The translations under genes and the position numbers were made by a program. Below are positions 52,698 to 61,449 of a stretch of DNA of 64,000 bases, in pieces. Under the pieces are notes generated by a model, which was not told the DNA's origin, did not search any database, and was given only the letters and a program-made list of their open reading frames with translations. The first letter of the stretch is position 1; the number at the start of each line of letters is the position of its first letter. Source of the DNA: Pseudomonadota bacterium (GTDB lineage: Bacteria > Pseudomonadota > Gammaproteobacteria > Steroidobacterales > Steroidobacteraceae); assembly GCA_023417315.1 (NCBI GenBank), contig JAEZFW010000028.1, positions 62,001-126,000 on the forward strand, read 5' to 3'.

Positions 52698-53597
52698 ATG
52701 GCCACTAAACGACCAAGTCTCGGACGCGGGTTGGGTGCGCTGCTCGGTCAGCCGATGCCTGCAAGCGAGTCCGACAACATCACTTCGCTGCGCACCGATG
52801 AGGAGCTTCAGAAGCTTCCGATCGATCTACTGCAACGAGGCAAGTATCAGCCGCGCATCGATATGCGGCAGGAGACGCTGCAGGAGCTGGCGGATTCGAT
52901 CAGGGCGCAGGGCCTCGTGCAACCGATCGTCGTGCGGCCGATTTCCGAAGCAGGCGGCGGCCAACCTCGTCGTTACGAAATCATTGCCGGGGAACGCCGC
53001 TGGCGCGCAGCGCAGCTTGCTGGCCTGCATGAGATTCCCGCTGTCATTCGCCATGTGCCGGATAGCGCGGCAATCGCGATGGCCCTCATCGAGAACATCC
53101 AACGCGAGAACTTGAATCCGCTCGAAGAGGCACGCGCACTCGAGCGCCTCATCGAGGAATTCGAAATGACCCACGCGACCGCTGCTGAAGCGGTCGGCCG
53201 TTCTCGCGCCGCGGTCTCGAATCTGTTGCGGTTGCTCGAGCTCACCGATGAGGTCAAGCAACTCGTCGAGCAACGCGAGATCGAAATGGGTCACGCACGC
53301 GCGCTGCTGTCGCTCGAGAATCGACGTCAACAGACCGAAGTCGCGACACTGGTCGCAAAGAAGAAGCTCTCAGTTCGCGAGACGGAAGCGCTCGTGAAGC
53401 GGTTGCTCACGCAGCCCGCGACTACAGCTGAAGCGCCTACGCGCGAAGATCCAAACATCCGCAAGCTCGCGAGCGACTTGAGCGAAAAGCTCGGCGCCAA
53501 AGTTCAGGTTCAACACTCAGCGACCGGTAAGGGCAAGCTCGTCATCAGCTATCACACGCTGGATGAGCTCGACGGGATCCTTGCGCACATTCAATAG
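52698..53597 (+). CDS. parB: Chromosome partitioning protein ParB
   Basis: ParB binds parS sites near the origin and spreads as a CTP-dependent clamp. The 299-residue protein starts KRPSLGRGLGALLG, has the CTP-binding GERRWRAAQLAG box and NIQRENLNPLEEARA, a helix-turn-helix at about residues 155-180 and a C-terminal dimer domain. No parS match (TGTTTCACGTGAAACA type) was seen in this window. It follows parA and precedes the atp operon. Confidence 0.96.
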   Translation: MATKRPSLGRGLGALLGQPMPASESDNITSLRTDEELQKLPIDLLQRGKYQPRIDMRQETLQELADSIRAQGLVQPIVVRPISEAGGGQPRRYEIIAGERRWRAAQLAGLHEIPAVIRHVPDSAAIAMALIENIQRENLNPLEEARALERLIEEFEMTHATAAEAVGRSRAAVSNLLRLLELTDEVKQLVEQREIEMGHARALLSLENRRQQTEVATLVAKKKLSVRETEALVKRLLTQPATTAEAPTREDPNIRKLASDLSEKLGAKVQVQHSATGKGKLVISYHTLDELDGILAHIQ

Positions 53598-53773
53598 GCC
53601 GCTGGCCAACTGGCCACTGGCATCTGGCCCGAAAGAGCCGAGCTCCGCTCGAGTGAGAGAGGATGTCTAGCGCGATTCCTCGCGCCTTCGCACTAGGCTT
53701 CGGGTCGGCTGTCCCGGTTATCGAACAGTGTCATCTCTGGCCGGTTGGCCAGTGGCCAGTAAGCCAGTTGGCC
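53597..53773. repeat. Inverted-repeat element 12, CTGGCCA word type
   Basis: GGCCAACTGGC at 53604-53614 is perfectly complementary to 53763-53773. The left arm carries CTGGCCAA, CTGGCCA, CTGGCAT, CTGGCCC. The spacer (about 105 bp) begins GAAAGAG and ends TCATCTCTGGCC. It starts at the last base of the parB stop and ends 5 bp before the -35 box of the atp promoter. With the promoter it fills most of the 341-bp gap before atpI. Confidence 0.85.
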
Positions 53774-53778
53774 TTTCC

Positions 53779-53807
53779 TTGAAGCACTGCAAAACGCTGC
53801 GTATAAT
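53779..53807 (+). promoter_or_regulatory. Sigma-70 promoter of the ATP synthase operon
   Basis: TTGAAG at 53779-53784 and a perfect TATAAT at 53802-53807 are 17 bp apart. Transcription would start near 53814, giving a leader of about 125 bases to atpI that contains a GC-rich stretch (53811-53830). It is the best promoter match in the window. Confidence 0.8.
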
Positions 53808-53938
53808 GCGCCGCCTTTTCCAGCCGGGCGGCGAAATTCGGCTGGATATTCCAGGATTTACGCAATGCCACACGTCGCCGACCAATCGGCCCACGCGGTG
53901 GCATTTTTGTTGTCTGCCGGCGGTGAGCACGATCCGTC

Positions 53939-54340
53939 ATGAGCGCGAACCCGTTTGCGGTTGCTGCGCGCCGATCGTTGCTCCTGCTCGTGTGGCAGGT
54001 CGGTTGCTTGCTGCTCGTTGCCATCCTCGTTGCGGTTGGCTGGGGCGTGCGTGCGGGCGGCTCGATCCTCGCCGGCGGAGGCATCGGTCTAGTGTGGACC
54101 GTGTACATGGCGCTGACGCTGCTGAAGCACAGTGTGGATTACGGTGCTCGCGTGAGTGCGGCGAGTTTCTTCAAGGGTTGGCTGTTCAAGCTCGTGATGA
54201 CTGTGACGCTCTTGGTCATCGCGCTGCGCGCTCGGAGCCTTCTGCCGCTGGCGGTGCTCGGAGGATTGTTCGCGAGCATGATTGCCTACTGGGCATGGTT
54301 CGCGTTGGAGCTGGGTCGACGATGGTCGCGAGCCGGCTGA
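53939..54340 (+). CDS. atpI: ATP synthase subunit I (AtpI)
   Basis: This 133-residue membrane protein has four hydrophobic segments and lies first in the atp operon. AtpI is a non-structural factor thought to help c-ring assembly or Mg handling. Its sequence is poorly conserved, so the call depends on position, size and the segment GGSILAGGGIGLVWTVYMAL. The start at 53939 has only a weak ribosome site. Confidence 0.88.
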   Translation: MSANPFAVAARRSLLLLVWQVGCLLLVAILVAVGWGVRAGGSILAGGGIGLVWTVYMALTLLKHSVDYGARVSAASFFKGWLFKLVMTVTLLVIALRARSLLPLAVLGGLFASMIAYWAWFALELGRRWSRAG

Positions 54341-54447
54341 ATGCAGCGATCGAGACGATCTTTGCCGGCATGGTGTCGGCTGATGTTCTAGGGAATCGAG
54401 GTGCTCGATTCCATTGCTGGGGTGTGTGACGCATGCGGATGGGGCTG

Positions 54448-55302
54448 ATGGCAAGCGAAAGCGGTGGTGAGCACGGGTTTTCCGACTACATCGCCCACCA
54501 TTTGCAGCATCTCGCGAGCGGCAAGCAGGAAGCGCTGTTCGACGGTTCAATCGTCCATTTCGACACTCTGTTCTTCGCGCTCCTGTGCGGACTGCTGACG
54601 CTCCTTTTCCTTCGCAAAGCAGCGAAGCGTGCGACGCCTGGTGTGCCAGGCAAATTCCAGTGCGCGATCGAGATGCTGGTCGAGATGGTGAACGAGCAGG
54701 CCAGAGCGATGGTGCATGGCAAGCTCACGTACATCGCGCCGCTCGCATTGACGGTATTCGTCTGGGTCGCGTTCATGAACGCGATCGATCTGCTGCCCGT
54801 CGACTGGCTGCCGCGGGCTGCTGCGGTCGCTGACGTACATTACTTACGTCCGCTGCCGACCGCCGATTTGAACACCACCTTCGGTCTCGCGTTAGGCGTG
54901 TTGCTGCTGTCGGTCTACTACAGCATCAAGATCAAGGGGCTCGGTGGGTTCGCGCACGAGCTTACCTGCGCGCCGTTCGGCATGGTGAAGATCTCGGCGA
55001 ATCCGCTGACGTGGATCGGCGCGATCGCTCTCGGCTTCGCGAACGTCGGCATGAACATCGTCGAGTACGGTGGCCGCACGTTCTCGCATGGCATGCGTCT
55101 GTTCGGAAACATGTACGCTGGCGAGCTCATCTTCTTCTTGATCGCGGGCCTGGGGGGAAGCCTCACGGTATTCGGCATCGCGATGCATCTCATCACGGGC
55201 ACTGCCTGGGCGATCTTCCATATTCTGATCGTGCTGCTGCAGGCGTTTATTTTCATGATGCTGACGCTTGCCTATCTGGGGCAGGCTCACGCGCATCACT
55301 GA
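54448..55302 (+). CDS. atpB: ATP synthase F0 subunit a
   Basis: This membrane subunit holds the proton half-channels. The essential arginine lies in MRLFGNMYAGELIFFLIAG and further helix residues are conserved to the His-rich end. The start at 54448 (MASESGGEHGFSDYIAHHL) matches E. coli AtpB; an ATG at 54433 would add five residues. 284 residues and six helices are normal. Gap to atpI is 107 bp and to atpE 45 bp, with no repeat element. Confidence 0.96.
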   Translation: MASESGGEHGFSDYIAHHLQHLASGKQEALFDGSIVHFDTLFFALLCGLLTLLFLRKAAKRATPGVPGKFQCAIEMLVEMVNEQARAMVHGKLTYIAPLALTVFVWVAFMNAIDLLPVDWLPRAAAVADVHYLRPLPTADLNTTFGLALGVLLLSVYYSIKIKGLGGFAHELTCAPFGMVKISANPLTWIGAIALGFANVGMNIVEYGGRTFSHGMRLFGNMYAGELIFFLIAGLGGSLTVFGIAMHLITGTAWAIFHILIVLLQAFIFMMLTLAYLGQAHAHH

Positions 55303-55347
55303 TCGGATAGTTTCGGCTCTCTTTTAGGTTCAACTCGGAGAACTCTC

Positions 55348-55590
55348 ATGACGGATATCGGTTTTGTCGCTCTCGCCTGCGGTCTCATCATCGGCATCGG
55401 CGCGCTCGGTGCGTGTATCGGCGTGGGCATCATGGCGGGCAAGTACATCGAAGCCTCCGCGCGTCAGCCGGAGCTCATGAACACGCTGCAAACGAAGGTC
55501 TTCTTGCTGCTCGGCCTCATCGACGCGTCGTTCATCATCGGCCTGGGTATCGCGTTGTGGTTCGCAACAGCCAATCCGTTCGTCAGCTGA
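55348..55590 (+). CDS. atpE: ATP synthase F0 subunit c
   Basis: This 80-residue hairpin protein forms the rotor ring. The polar loop ASARQPEL and the proton-binding aspartate in GLIDASFIIG of helix 2 are clear, and no sodium-site signature was seen. A CTCGGAGAA box precedes the ATG. Confidence 0.97.
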   Translation: MTDIGFVALACGLIIGIGALGACIGVGIMAGKYIEASARQPELMNTLQTKVFLLLGLIDASFIIGLGIALWFATANPFVS

Positions 55591-55666
55591 TCTGAGCAGG
55601 TACGCGGACCGCGAAGGTTCGATCGAGCGCTTGGCGTCGATCGCCGACTAGCAGGGCTTACGTTCC

Positions 55667-56146
55667 ATGAATCTAAACGCAACACTTCTCATTCAGACGT
55701 TCGTGTTCCTGATCCTGGGCTGGGTCACGATGAAGTTCATCTGGCCGCCCTTGATCGCCGCGATCGAAGATCGTCAGCGAAAAATCGCTGAAGGACTCGC
55801 CTCCGCCGAGAAAGGCGAGAAGAGCCTTGCCGAAGCTCACGCTGCCGCGAATGAGATCGTGAAGGACGCGCGTGTTCAGGCGACGAAGATCATCGATCAA
55901 GCGAACCGCCGCTCGAATGAGCTGGTCGATGAGGCCCGCGGCACCGCACTTGCGGAAGGTCAGCGCCTGATAGGCGAAGCGCGAGAGGAAGTCGCTCTCG
56001 AAACGAGCCGCGCGCGCCAGCAACTCAGCAAGGAGGTGGCTGCGCTCGCGGTCGCCGGCGCCAGTAAGTTGCTAGGCCGCGAGATCGACGCCAAGACGCA
56101 CGCAGACATCCTCGAGCAACTCGCAGTGGAGATCGAGCGCGGTTAA
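55667..56146 (+). CDS. atpF: ATP synthase F0 subunit b
   Basis: This peripheral-stalk subunit has 159 residues with an N-terminal membrane helix (NLNATLLIQTFVFLILGWVT) and a long charged helix that dimerises. MKFIWPPLIAAIEDRQRKI is the typical junction. A single b gene indicates a homodimer stalk. Gap to atpH is 15 bp. Confidence 0.96.
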   Translation: MNLNATLLIQTFVFLILGWVTMKFIWPPLIAAIEDRQRKIAEGLASAEKGEKSLAEAHAAANEIVKDARVQATKIIDQANRRSNELVDEARGTALAEGQRLIGEAREEVALETSRARQQLSKEVAALAVAGASKLLGREIDAKTHADILEQLAVEIERG

Positions 56147-56161
56147 GCCGCGCGAAGCACT

Positions 56162-56698
56162 ATGGCGGAGAAAGCCACCATTGCCCGCCCGTACGCGAAG
56201 GCTGCCTTCGAGTTCGCGCAGGAGCGTCAATCGTTCGAGCGTTGGTCGAAGGTGCTCGCCGCCGGATCGGCGGTCGTCGCCGAGCCCGCAGTCGCGAAGC
56301 TCCTGACGAACCCGCGCGTGACACCGCAGGATCTCGTCTCGTTGCTGGCGGACGCCGCAGGCGATTCGCTCGATGAGCCGGGGCGCAACTTCTTGATGAC
56401 GCTTGCGCACAATCGCAGGCTCGGATTGTTGCCGGAGATCGCGGCCCAGTACGAAGTGCTTCGGGCCGAAATCGAGAACGTCGCGGATGTGCGCATCGTC
56501 TCTGCGGTGCCGCTGAGCGACTGGCAGCAGCAGCGGTTCGCGAGCGCGCTCAAGAAGCGTTTGAATCGCGAGGTGCGGCTGCATTGCGAAGTGGACGCAT
56601 CGCTGGTTGGAGGCGCGGTCATTCGCGCGGGCGATTTCGTGATCGACGGTTCGTTGCGCGCTCGGCTCGAGCGGCTCGCGGGCGCGATGACGCATTGA
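56162..56698 (+). CDS. atpH: ATP synthase F1 subunit delta
   Basis: This 178-residue subunit links F1 to the b stalk. The N-terminus ATIARPYAKAAFEFAQE and the C-terminal VGGAVIRAGDFVIDGSLRARLERL are characteristic. It is followed by the first element of the operon, so the intergenic distance grows from 15 bp (F-H) to 114 bp (H-A). Confidence 0.96.
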   Translation: MAEKATIARPYAKAAFEFAQERQSFERWSKVLAAGSAVVAEPAVAKLLTNPRVTPQDLVSLLADAAGDSLDEPGRNFLMTLAHNRRLGLLPEIAAQYEVLRAEIENVADVRIVSAVPLSDWQQQRFASALKKRLNREVRLHCEVDASLVGGAVIRAGDFVIDGSLRARLERLAGAMTH

Positions 56699-56702
56699 TG
56701 AG

Positions 56703-56780
56703 GCAGTAGGCTGTAGGCTCTAGGCTGTAGCTCGGAAGGGTCGCGAATCTCTCTGGCTACAGCCTACGGTCTACAGCCGG
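56703..56780. repeat. Inverted-repeat element 13, GTAGGCT word type
   Basis: GTAGGCTGTAG at 56706-56716 is perfectly complementary to 56757-56767. The left arm carries GTAGGCT, GTAGGCT, CTAGGCT, GTAGCT, all of period 7. The spacer reads CGGAAGG to TCTCTCTGGC. It lies between atpH and atpA. Confidence 0.9.
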
Positions 56781-56812
56781 ATCTGAAACAAATTTGACCG
56801 AGGACTGTGGCA

Positions 56813-58354
56813 ATGGCCATCAAGGCATCTGAAATCAGCGATCTGATCAAGGCGCGCATCGAGAAATTCGCGAGCGCCGCCGAAGAGCGCAACATCGGGA
56901 CGGTCGTGACCGTTACCGACGGTATCGTGCGCATCCACGGTCTTGCCGACGTCAAGTACGGCGAAATGTTGGAGTTCCCGGGTGGCAGCACTGGGCTTGC
57001 GTTGAACCTTGAGCAAGACTCGGTCGGCGCGGTCGTGCTCGGGGAGTACAAGCACATCGTCGAAGGTGACACCGTCAAGACGACGGGCCGCATTCTCGAA
57101 GTGCCGGTCGGCGAAGGTCTGCTCGGTCGCGTCGTGGATGCGCTCGGCAATCCGATCGACGGTAAAGGTCCGATCAACGCTGCGCGCAACGCGCCGATCG
57201 AGCGCGTCGCACCCGGCGTCGTGTTCCGCAAGTCCGTAAGTCAACCGGTGCAGACCGGCTATAAAGCGATCGACTCAATGGTGCCGATCGGCCGCGGTCA
57301 ACGCGAGCTCATCATCGGTGACCGTCAGACCGGTAAGTCGGCGCTCGCCGTCGACACGATCATCAATCAGAAGAACAGCGGCATCAAATGTATCTACGTC
57401 GCGATCGGCCAGAAACAAAGCTCGATCGCAAACGTCGTGCGCAAGCTCGAAGAGCACGACGCCATGAAGCACACGATCGTTGTTGCCGCCTCGGCGTCGA
57501 CACCCGCCTCGATGCAGTACCTCGCACCCTATGCGGGTTGCGCCATGGGCGAGTTCTTCATGGATCAGGGCGAAGACGCACTGATCATCTATGACGACTT
57601 GACCAAGCAGGCGTGGGCGTATCGTCAGATCTCCTTGCTACTGCGTCGTCCGCCGGGTCGCGAAGCGTATCCAGGTGACGTCTTCTATCTGCACTCACGT
57701 CTGCTCGAGCGCTCGGCTCGCGTGAACGAGGAGTATGTGGAGAAAGCGACGGGCGGCCGTGTGAAAGGTAAGACTGGTTCGTTGACGGGTCTGCCAATCA
57801 TCGAAACGCAGGCAGGCGACGTGACAGCATTCGTTCCGACGAACGTCATTTCGATCACCGATGGTCAGATCTTCTTGGAAGGCGACCTCTTCAATGCCGG
57901 CATTCGTCCGGCGATGAACGCAGGCATCTCGGTGTCTCGCGTCGGCGGTGCCGCACAGACGAAGATCATCTCGAAGTTGGGTGGCGGCATTCGTCTCGCG
58001 CTCGCTCAATATCGTGAGCTCGCGGCGTTCTCGCAGTTCGCCTCCGACCTGGACGAGGCGACTCGTCGCCAGCTCGAGCGCGGCCAGCGCGTCACCGAGC
58101 TCATGAAGCAGAAGCAGTACTCGCCGATGTCAGTCGCCGAGATGGCGTTGTCCATCTATGCCGTGAACAACGGCTATATGGATAAGGTCGAGCGCCCGAA
58201 GATCGGTGCATTCGAAGCGGGCCTGCAGGCGTTTGCGAAAACCGCCTACAAAGGCGCGCTCGACGCAATCAACGCGAACCCCGTGCTCACCCCTGAGAAC
58301 GAAGCAGCTCTCAAGAAGATCTGCGAAGAGTTCGCCACGACTGGAACGTACTAA
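56813..58354 (+). CDS. atpA: ATP synthase F1 subunit alpha
   Basis: This non-catalytic nucleotide-binding subunit has 513 residues, like E. coli. The P-loop is GDRQTGKSALAVD, and the arginine finger lies in the conserved PAMNAGISVSRVGGAAQ stretch. ATG 56813 is chosen; the GTG at 56807 adds only two residues. GAGG is 11 bases upstream. Elements 13 and 14 flank it. Confidence 0.97.
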   Translation: MAIKASEISDLIKARIEKFASAAEERNIGTVVTVTDGIVRIHGLADVKYGEMLEFPGGSTGLALNLEQDSVGAVVLGEYKHIVEGDTVKTTGRILEVPVGEGLLGRVVDALGNPIDGKGPINAARNAPIERVAPGVVFRKSVSQPVQTGYKAIDSMVPIGRGQRELIIGDRQTGKSALAVDTIINQKNSGIKCIYVAIGQKQSSIANVVRKLEEHDAMKHTIVVAASASTPASMQYLAPYAGCAMGEFFMDQGEDALIIYDDLTKQAWAYRQISLLLRRPPGREAYPGDVFYLHSRLLERSARVNEEYVEKATGGRVKGKTGSLTGLPIIETQAGDVTAFVPTNVISITDGQIFLEGDLFNAGIRPAMNAGISVSRVGGAAQTKIISKLGGGIRLALAQYRELAAFSQFASDLDEATRRQLERGQRVTELMKQKQYSPMSVAEMALSIYAVNNGYMDKVERPKIGAFEAGLQAFAKTAYKGALDAINANPVLTPENEAALKKICEEFATTGTY

Positions 58355-58357
58355 AGA

Positions 58358-58446
58358 TGGCCATCGACCAACTGGCAACTGGCCATCGGCCAGAAAGAAG
58401 ACGTCTGACGCTGGCCAGCAGCCAGTGGCCAGTTAGCCAGTTGGCC
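58358..58446. repeat. Inverted-repeat element 14, CTGGCCA word type
   Basis: CCAACTGGCAACTGGCCA at 58368-58385 pairs with 58426-58444 with a single-base bulge. The spacer begins CCAGAAAG and ends GACGCTGGCC. It lies between atpA and atpG, starting 3 bp after the atpA stop; GGAG for atpG follows it. Confidence 0.9.
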
Positions 58447-58463
58447 GTGGAGCGGAGCGACAC

Positions 58464-59327
58464 ATGCCCGGCGTAAAAGAGATCCGCATCAAGATTGCGA
58501 GCTTCAAGAGCACGCAGAAGATCACGAAGGCGATGGAGATGGTCGCCGCTAGCAAGATGCGCAAGGCGCAGGATCGCATGCGTGCGACGCGTCCGTATGC
58601 CGAGAAGATCCGGCGCGTGATCGGGCACTTGCGTCATGCGAATCCCGATTTCAGACATCCTTATCTGATCGAGCGGGAGCCGAAGTCGGTTGGCTTCATC
58701 GTGATTACGACCGATCGCGGTCTCGCTGGTGGATTGAACGTCAATCTGTTCAAGGCCACGCTCGCGGCAATGCGTGAGTGGCAGGAACGAGGCGCCGACG
58801 TTTCGCTCTGCTTGATCGGCTCGAAAGGCGTGCAGTTCTTCCGTCGCCTCGGCAACGTAAAGACGCTCGCGACGGTAACGCACTTGGGCGATCGTCCGCA
58901 TGTTTCCGATCTGATCGGCACGGTCAAAGTGATGCTCGACCTGTACAAGGACGGCAAGCTCGATCGCTTGTTCCTCGTGCACAATGTGTTCATGAACACG
59001 ATGAGCCAGAAGCCCGTCGTGCGGCAGTTGTTGCCGGTCGTGACCGAGGATGAAGACAAGCTGCAGAAGCTCTGGGATTACATCTATGAGCCTTCGGCCG
59101 CCGACCTCCTCGAAGGTATCCTGATGCGCTACATCGAGTCGCAGGTCTATCAGGGCGCGGTTGAGAACGTCGCCTGCGAGATGGCTGCGCGCATGGTCGC
59201 GATGAAGAGTGCAACCGACAACGCCGGCAAGCTCATCGACGAGCTGCAGTTGATCTACAACAAGGCTCGTCAGGCCGCGATCACGAAAGAGATCAGCGAG
59301 ATCGTTGGCGGAGCGGCGGCGGTTTGA
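58464..59327 (+). CDS. atpG: ATP synthase F1 subunit gamma
   Basis: This central rotor shaft has 287 residues, as in E. coli. Its N-terminal helix KEIRIKIASFKSTQKITKAM and C-terminal MKSATDNAGKLIDELQL coiled-coil are conserved. GGAGCG lies upstream. Elements 14 and 15 flank it. Confidence 0.97.
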   Translation: MPGVKEIRIKIASFKSTQKITKAMEMVAASKMRKAQDRMRATRPYAEKIRRVIGHLRHANPDFRHPYLIEREPKSVGFIVITTDRGLAGGLNVNLFKATLAAMREWQERGADVSLCLIGSKGVQFFRRLGNVKTLATVTHLGDRPHVSDLIGTVKVMLDLYKDGKLDRLFLVHNVFMNTMSQKPVVRQLLPVVTEDEDKLQKLWDYIYEPSAADLLEGILMRYIESQVYQGAVENVACEMAARMVAMKSATDNAGKLIDELQLIYNKARQAAITKEISEIVGGAAAV

Positions 59328-59332
59328 CGAAT

Positions 59333-59450
59333 GGCCTCTGGCAGCTGGCCAACCGGCAGCTGGCAGGAGCAAGAAGTTTTTTAGGTTTGATCGTTTTGAG
59401 GCGAAGCCGTTCTGCTCTGGCCAGCAGCCAGGAGCCAGTCGGCCAATTGC
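59333..59450. repeat. Inverted-repeat element 15, CTGGCCA word type
   Basis: Left words (59333-59369: CTGGCAG, CTGGCCAA, CCGGCAG, CTGGCAG) and right words (59415-59450: CTGGCCAG, CAGCCAGG, AGCCAGTC, GGCCAATT) are complementary in type but mispaired in detail. The spacer carries a run TTTTTT near 59378. It lies between atpG and atpD. Confidence 0.7.
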
Positions 59451-59465
59451 CCGAGGAATCGAAGA

Positions 59466-60896
59466 ATGTCTACCACCATGCCGACCGGCAAAATCGTGCA
59501 AATCATCGGCGCCGTCATCGACGTCGAGTTTCCGCGTGAGCAGATCCCGAACGTTTACGAGGCGCTGAAGCTCGATGAGGTCGATCTCACGCTCGAAGTG
59601 CAACAGCTGCTCGGCGACGGCGTGGTCCGCACGATCGCGATGGGTGTCTCGGAAGGCCTGCAACGCGGCCTCAAGGTTCGCGCCACGGGTGCGCCGATCT
59701 CAGTGCCTGTCGGCAAGGCCACGCTGGGCCGCATCATGGACGTGCTCGGCGCGCCACAGGACGAGAAGGGTCCTGTGCAGGCAAAAGATTTCTGGCCGAT
59801 TCACCGTCCGGCCCCCTCCTATGACGAACAAGCGGGCGGTCAAGAATTGCTCGTGACGGGCATCAAGGTCATCGACCTGCTCATTCCGTTCGCGAAGGGC
59901 GGCAAGATCGGTCTGTTCGGCGGCGCGGGCGTGGGCAAGACGGTCAACATGCTCGAGCTCATCAACAACATCGCCAAGCAGCACTCGGGGTTGTCAGTGT
60001 TCGCAGGCGTCGGCGAGCGTACGCGCGAAGGCAACGACTTCTATCACGAGATGATCGAGTCGGGCGTCATCGACACCGGCGATCTTTCTAACTCGAAGGT
60101 CGCGATGGTGTACGGCCAGATGAACGAGCCGCCGGGTAACCGTCTGCGCGTCGCGCTGACCGGTCTCACGATGGCCGAGTATTTCCGCGACGAGCAGACC
60201 GAGTCCGGTAAAGGCCGTGACGTGCTGCTCTTCATCGATAACATCTACCGCTACACGCTAGCGGGTACCGAAGTGTCGGCGCTGTTGGGCCGTATGCCTT
60301 CGGCGGTGGGCTATCAGCCCACACTCGCGGAGGAAATGGGGGTGCTGCAGGAGCGCATCACCTCCACGAAGACCGGGTCGATCACGTCGATCCAAGCTGT
60401 GTACGTACCTGCCGACGACTTGACCGACCCCTCGCCCGCAACGACGTTCGCGCACTTGGACGCCACCGTGGTGTTGTCGCGTCAGATCGCATCGCTCGGT
60501 ATCTATCCTGCGGTGGACCCGCTCGATTCGACCAGCCGTCAGCTCGATCCGCTCGTCATCGGCGAAGAGCACTATGGCGTTGCGCGCGGTGTGCAGGCGG
60601 TGTTGCAACGCTATAAGGAGCTGCAGGACATCATTGCGATCCTTGGCATGGACGAGCTGTCGGAGGACGACAAGCGTACCGTCGCTCGCGCTCGCAAGAT
60701 CCAACGCTTCCTGTCGCAGCCGTTCAACGTCGCGAAGGTCTTTACAGGCCAAGACGGCAAGATCGTTCCGCTCAAGGAAACGATTCGCGGCTTCAAGGGC
60801 ATCCTAAACGGCGACTACGATCACCTGCCCGAGCAGGCGTTCTACATGGTCGGCGGTATCGATGAGGCGGTGGAGAAGGCGCAGAAACTGCAGTAA
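59466..60896 (+). CDS. atpD: ATP synthase F1 subunit beta
   Basis: This catalytic subunit has 476 residues. The P-loop is GGAGVGKTVNM, the catalytic glutamate lies in GERTREGND, and the DELSEDD motif is present near the C-terminus (DELSEDDKRTVARARK). A GAGGAAT box precedes the ATG at 59466. An eight-residue N-terminal extension before KIVQIIGAVIDVEF is slightly longer than usual. Confidence 0.97.
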   Translation: MSTTMPTGKIVQIIGAVIDVEFPREQIPNVYEALKLDEVDLTLEVQQLLGDGVVRTIAMGVSEGLQRGLKVRATGAPISVPVGKATLGRIMDVLGAPQDEKGPVQAKDFWPIHRPAPSYDEQAGGQELLVTGIKVIDLLIPFAKGGKIGLFGGAGVGKTVNMLELINNIAKQHSGLSVFAGVGERTREGNDFYHEMIESGVIDTGDLSNSKVAMVYGQMNEPPGNRLRVALTGLTMAEYFRDEQTESGKGRDVLLFIDNIYRYTLAGTEVSALLGRMPSAVGYQPTLAEEMGVLQERITSTKTGSITSIQAVYVPADDLTDPSPATTFAHLDATVVLSRQIASLGIYPAVDPLDSTSRQLDPLVIGEEHYGVARGVQAVLQRYKELQDIIAILGMDELSEDDKRTVARARKIQRFLSQPFNVAKVFTGQDGKIVPLKETIRGFKGILNGDYDHLPEQAFYMVGGIDEAVEKAQKLQ

Positions 60897-60900
60897 GAAT

Positions 60901-61001
60901 GTGATGATGTGATGGAAGTGACGAAGGTGACGAAGGTCAGAGCGCCGCTGCGCCTCTTGCCTACACCACCTGTATCACCTACGTCACCTACATCGCGATC
61001 C
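60901..61001. repeat. Inverted-repeat element 16, GTGACGAAG word type
   Basis: AGGTGACGAAGGT at 60925-60937 pairs with 60977-60989 at 12 of 13 positions. The left arm repeats GTGATGAT, GTGATGGAA, GTGACGAAG, GTGACGAAG. The spacer is CAGAGCGCC ... GCGCCTCTTGCC. It lies between atpD and atpC and is related to element 6 in words and to element 7 in spacer. Confidence 0.85.
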
Positions 61002-61026
61002 TTCTCCGTTCACATAGGCACCCCAT

Positions 61027-61449
61027 ATGGCCACTACCGTTCACGTCGACATCGTTAGCGCCGAAGGCGAGATCTTCTCGGGAGAGGCGTCGATGGTTTT
61101 CGCGCCTGCCGTGATGGGCGAGATCGGTATCGCTCCTCGGCACGCGCCGTTGTTGACGACGCTCAAGCCGGGTGAGGTGCGGGTGCAGACGCCCGCGGGC
61201 GAGGAGCACTTCTTCTTCGTCTCTGGCGGTGCGATCGAAATTCAGCCACATCTCGTGACTGTTCTCGCGGATACGGCGCTGCGCGCACACGACCTCGATG
61301 AGGCAGCAGCACTGCAGGCCAAGCAGCGTGCGGAGGAAGCATTGCGCGAGCGCGGCGACAAGATCGAGCTGGCCGAAGCGCAAGCGGAGCTCGCCCGCGC
61401 GGTGGCCCAGATCCGTGCGATCGAGAAGTTGAGGAAGATCAAACAATAG
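61027..61449 (+). CDS. atpC: ATP synthase F1 subunit epsilon
   Basis: This 140-residue subunit couples rotation and can inhibit hydrolysis. The N-terminal beta-sandwich is seen in HVDIVSAEGEIFSGEA and GEIGIAPRHAPLLT, and two C-terminal helices (residues about 88-135) follow. It closes the atp operon. A terminator-like hairpin follows at 61495. Confidence 0.96.
   Translation: MATTVHVDIVSAEGEIFSGEASMVFAPAVMGEIGIAPRHAPLLTTLKPGEVRVQTPAGEEHFFFVSGGAIEIQPHLVTVLADTALRAHDLDEAAALQAKQRAEEALRERGDKIELAEAQAELARAVAQIRAIEKLRKIKQ

Noticed and set aside
51594..53938. parS or oriC in the parAB region
   Set aside because: I found neither a TGTTTCACGTGAAACA-type site nor a cluster of TTATCCACA boxes.
58311..59663. 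A 450-codon minus-strand frame opposite atpG
   Set aside because: It is the mirror of atpG and parts of two repeat elements, with no start signal or domain.
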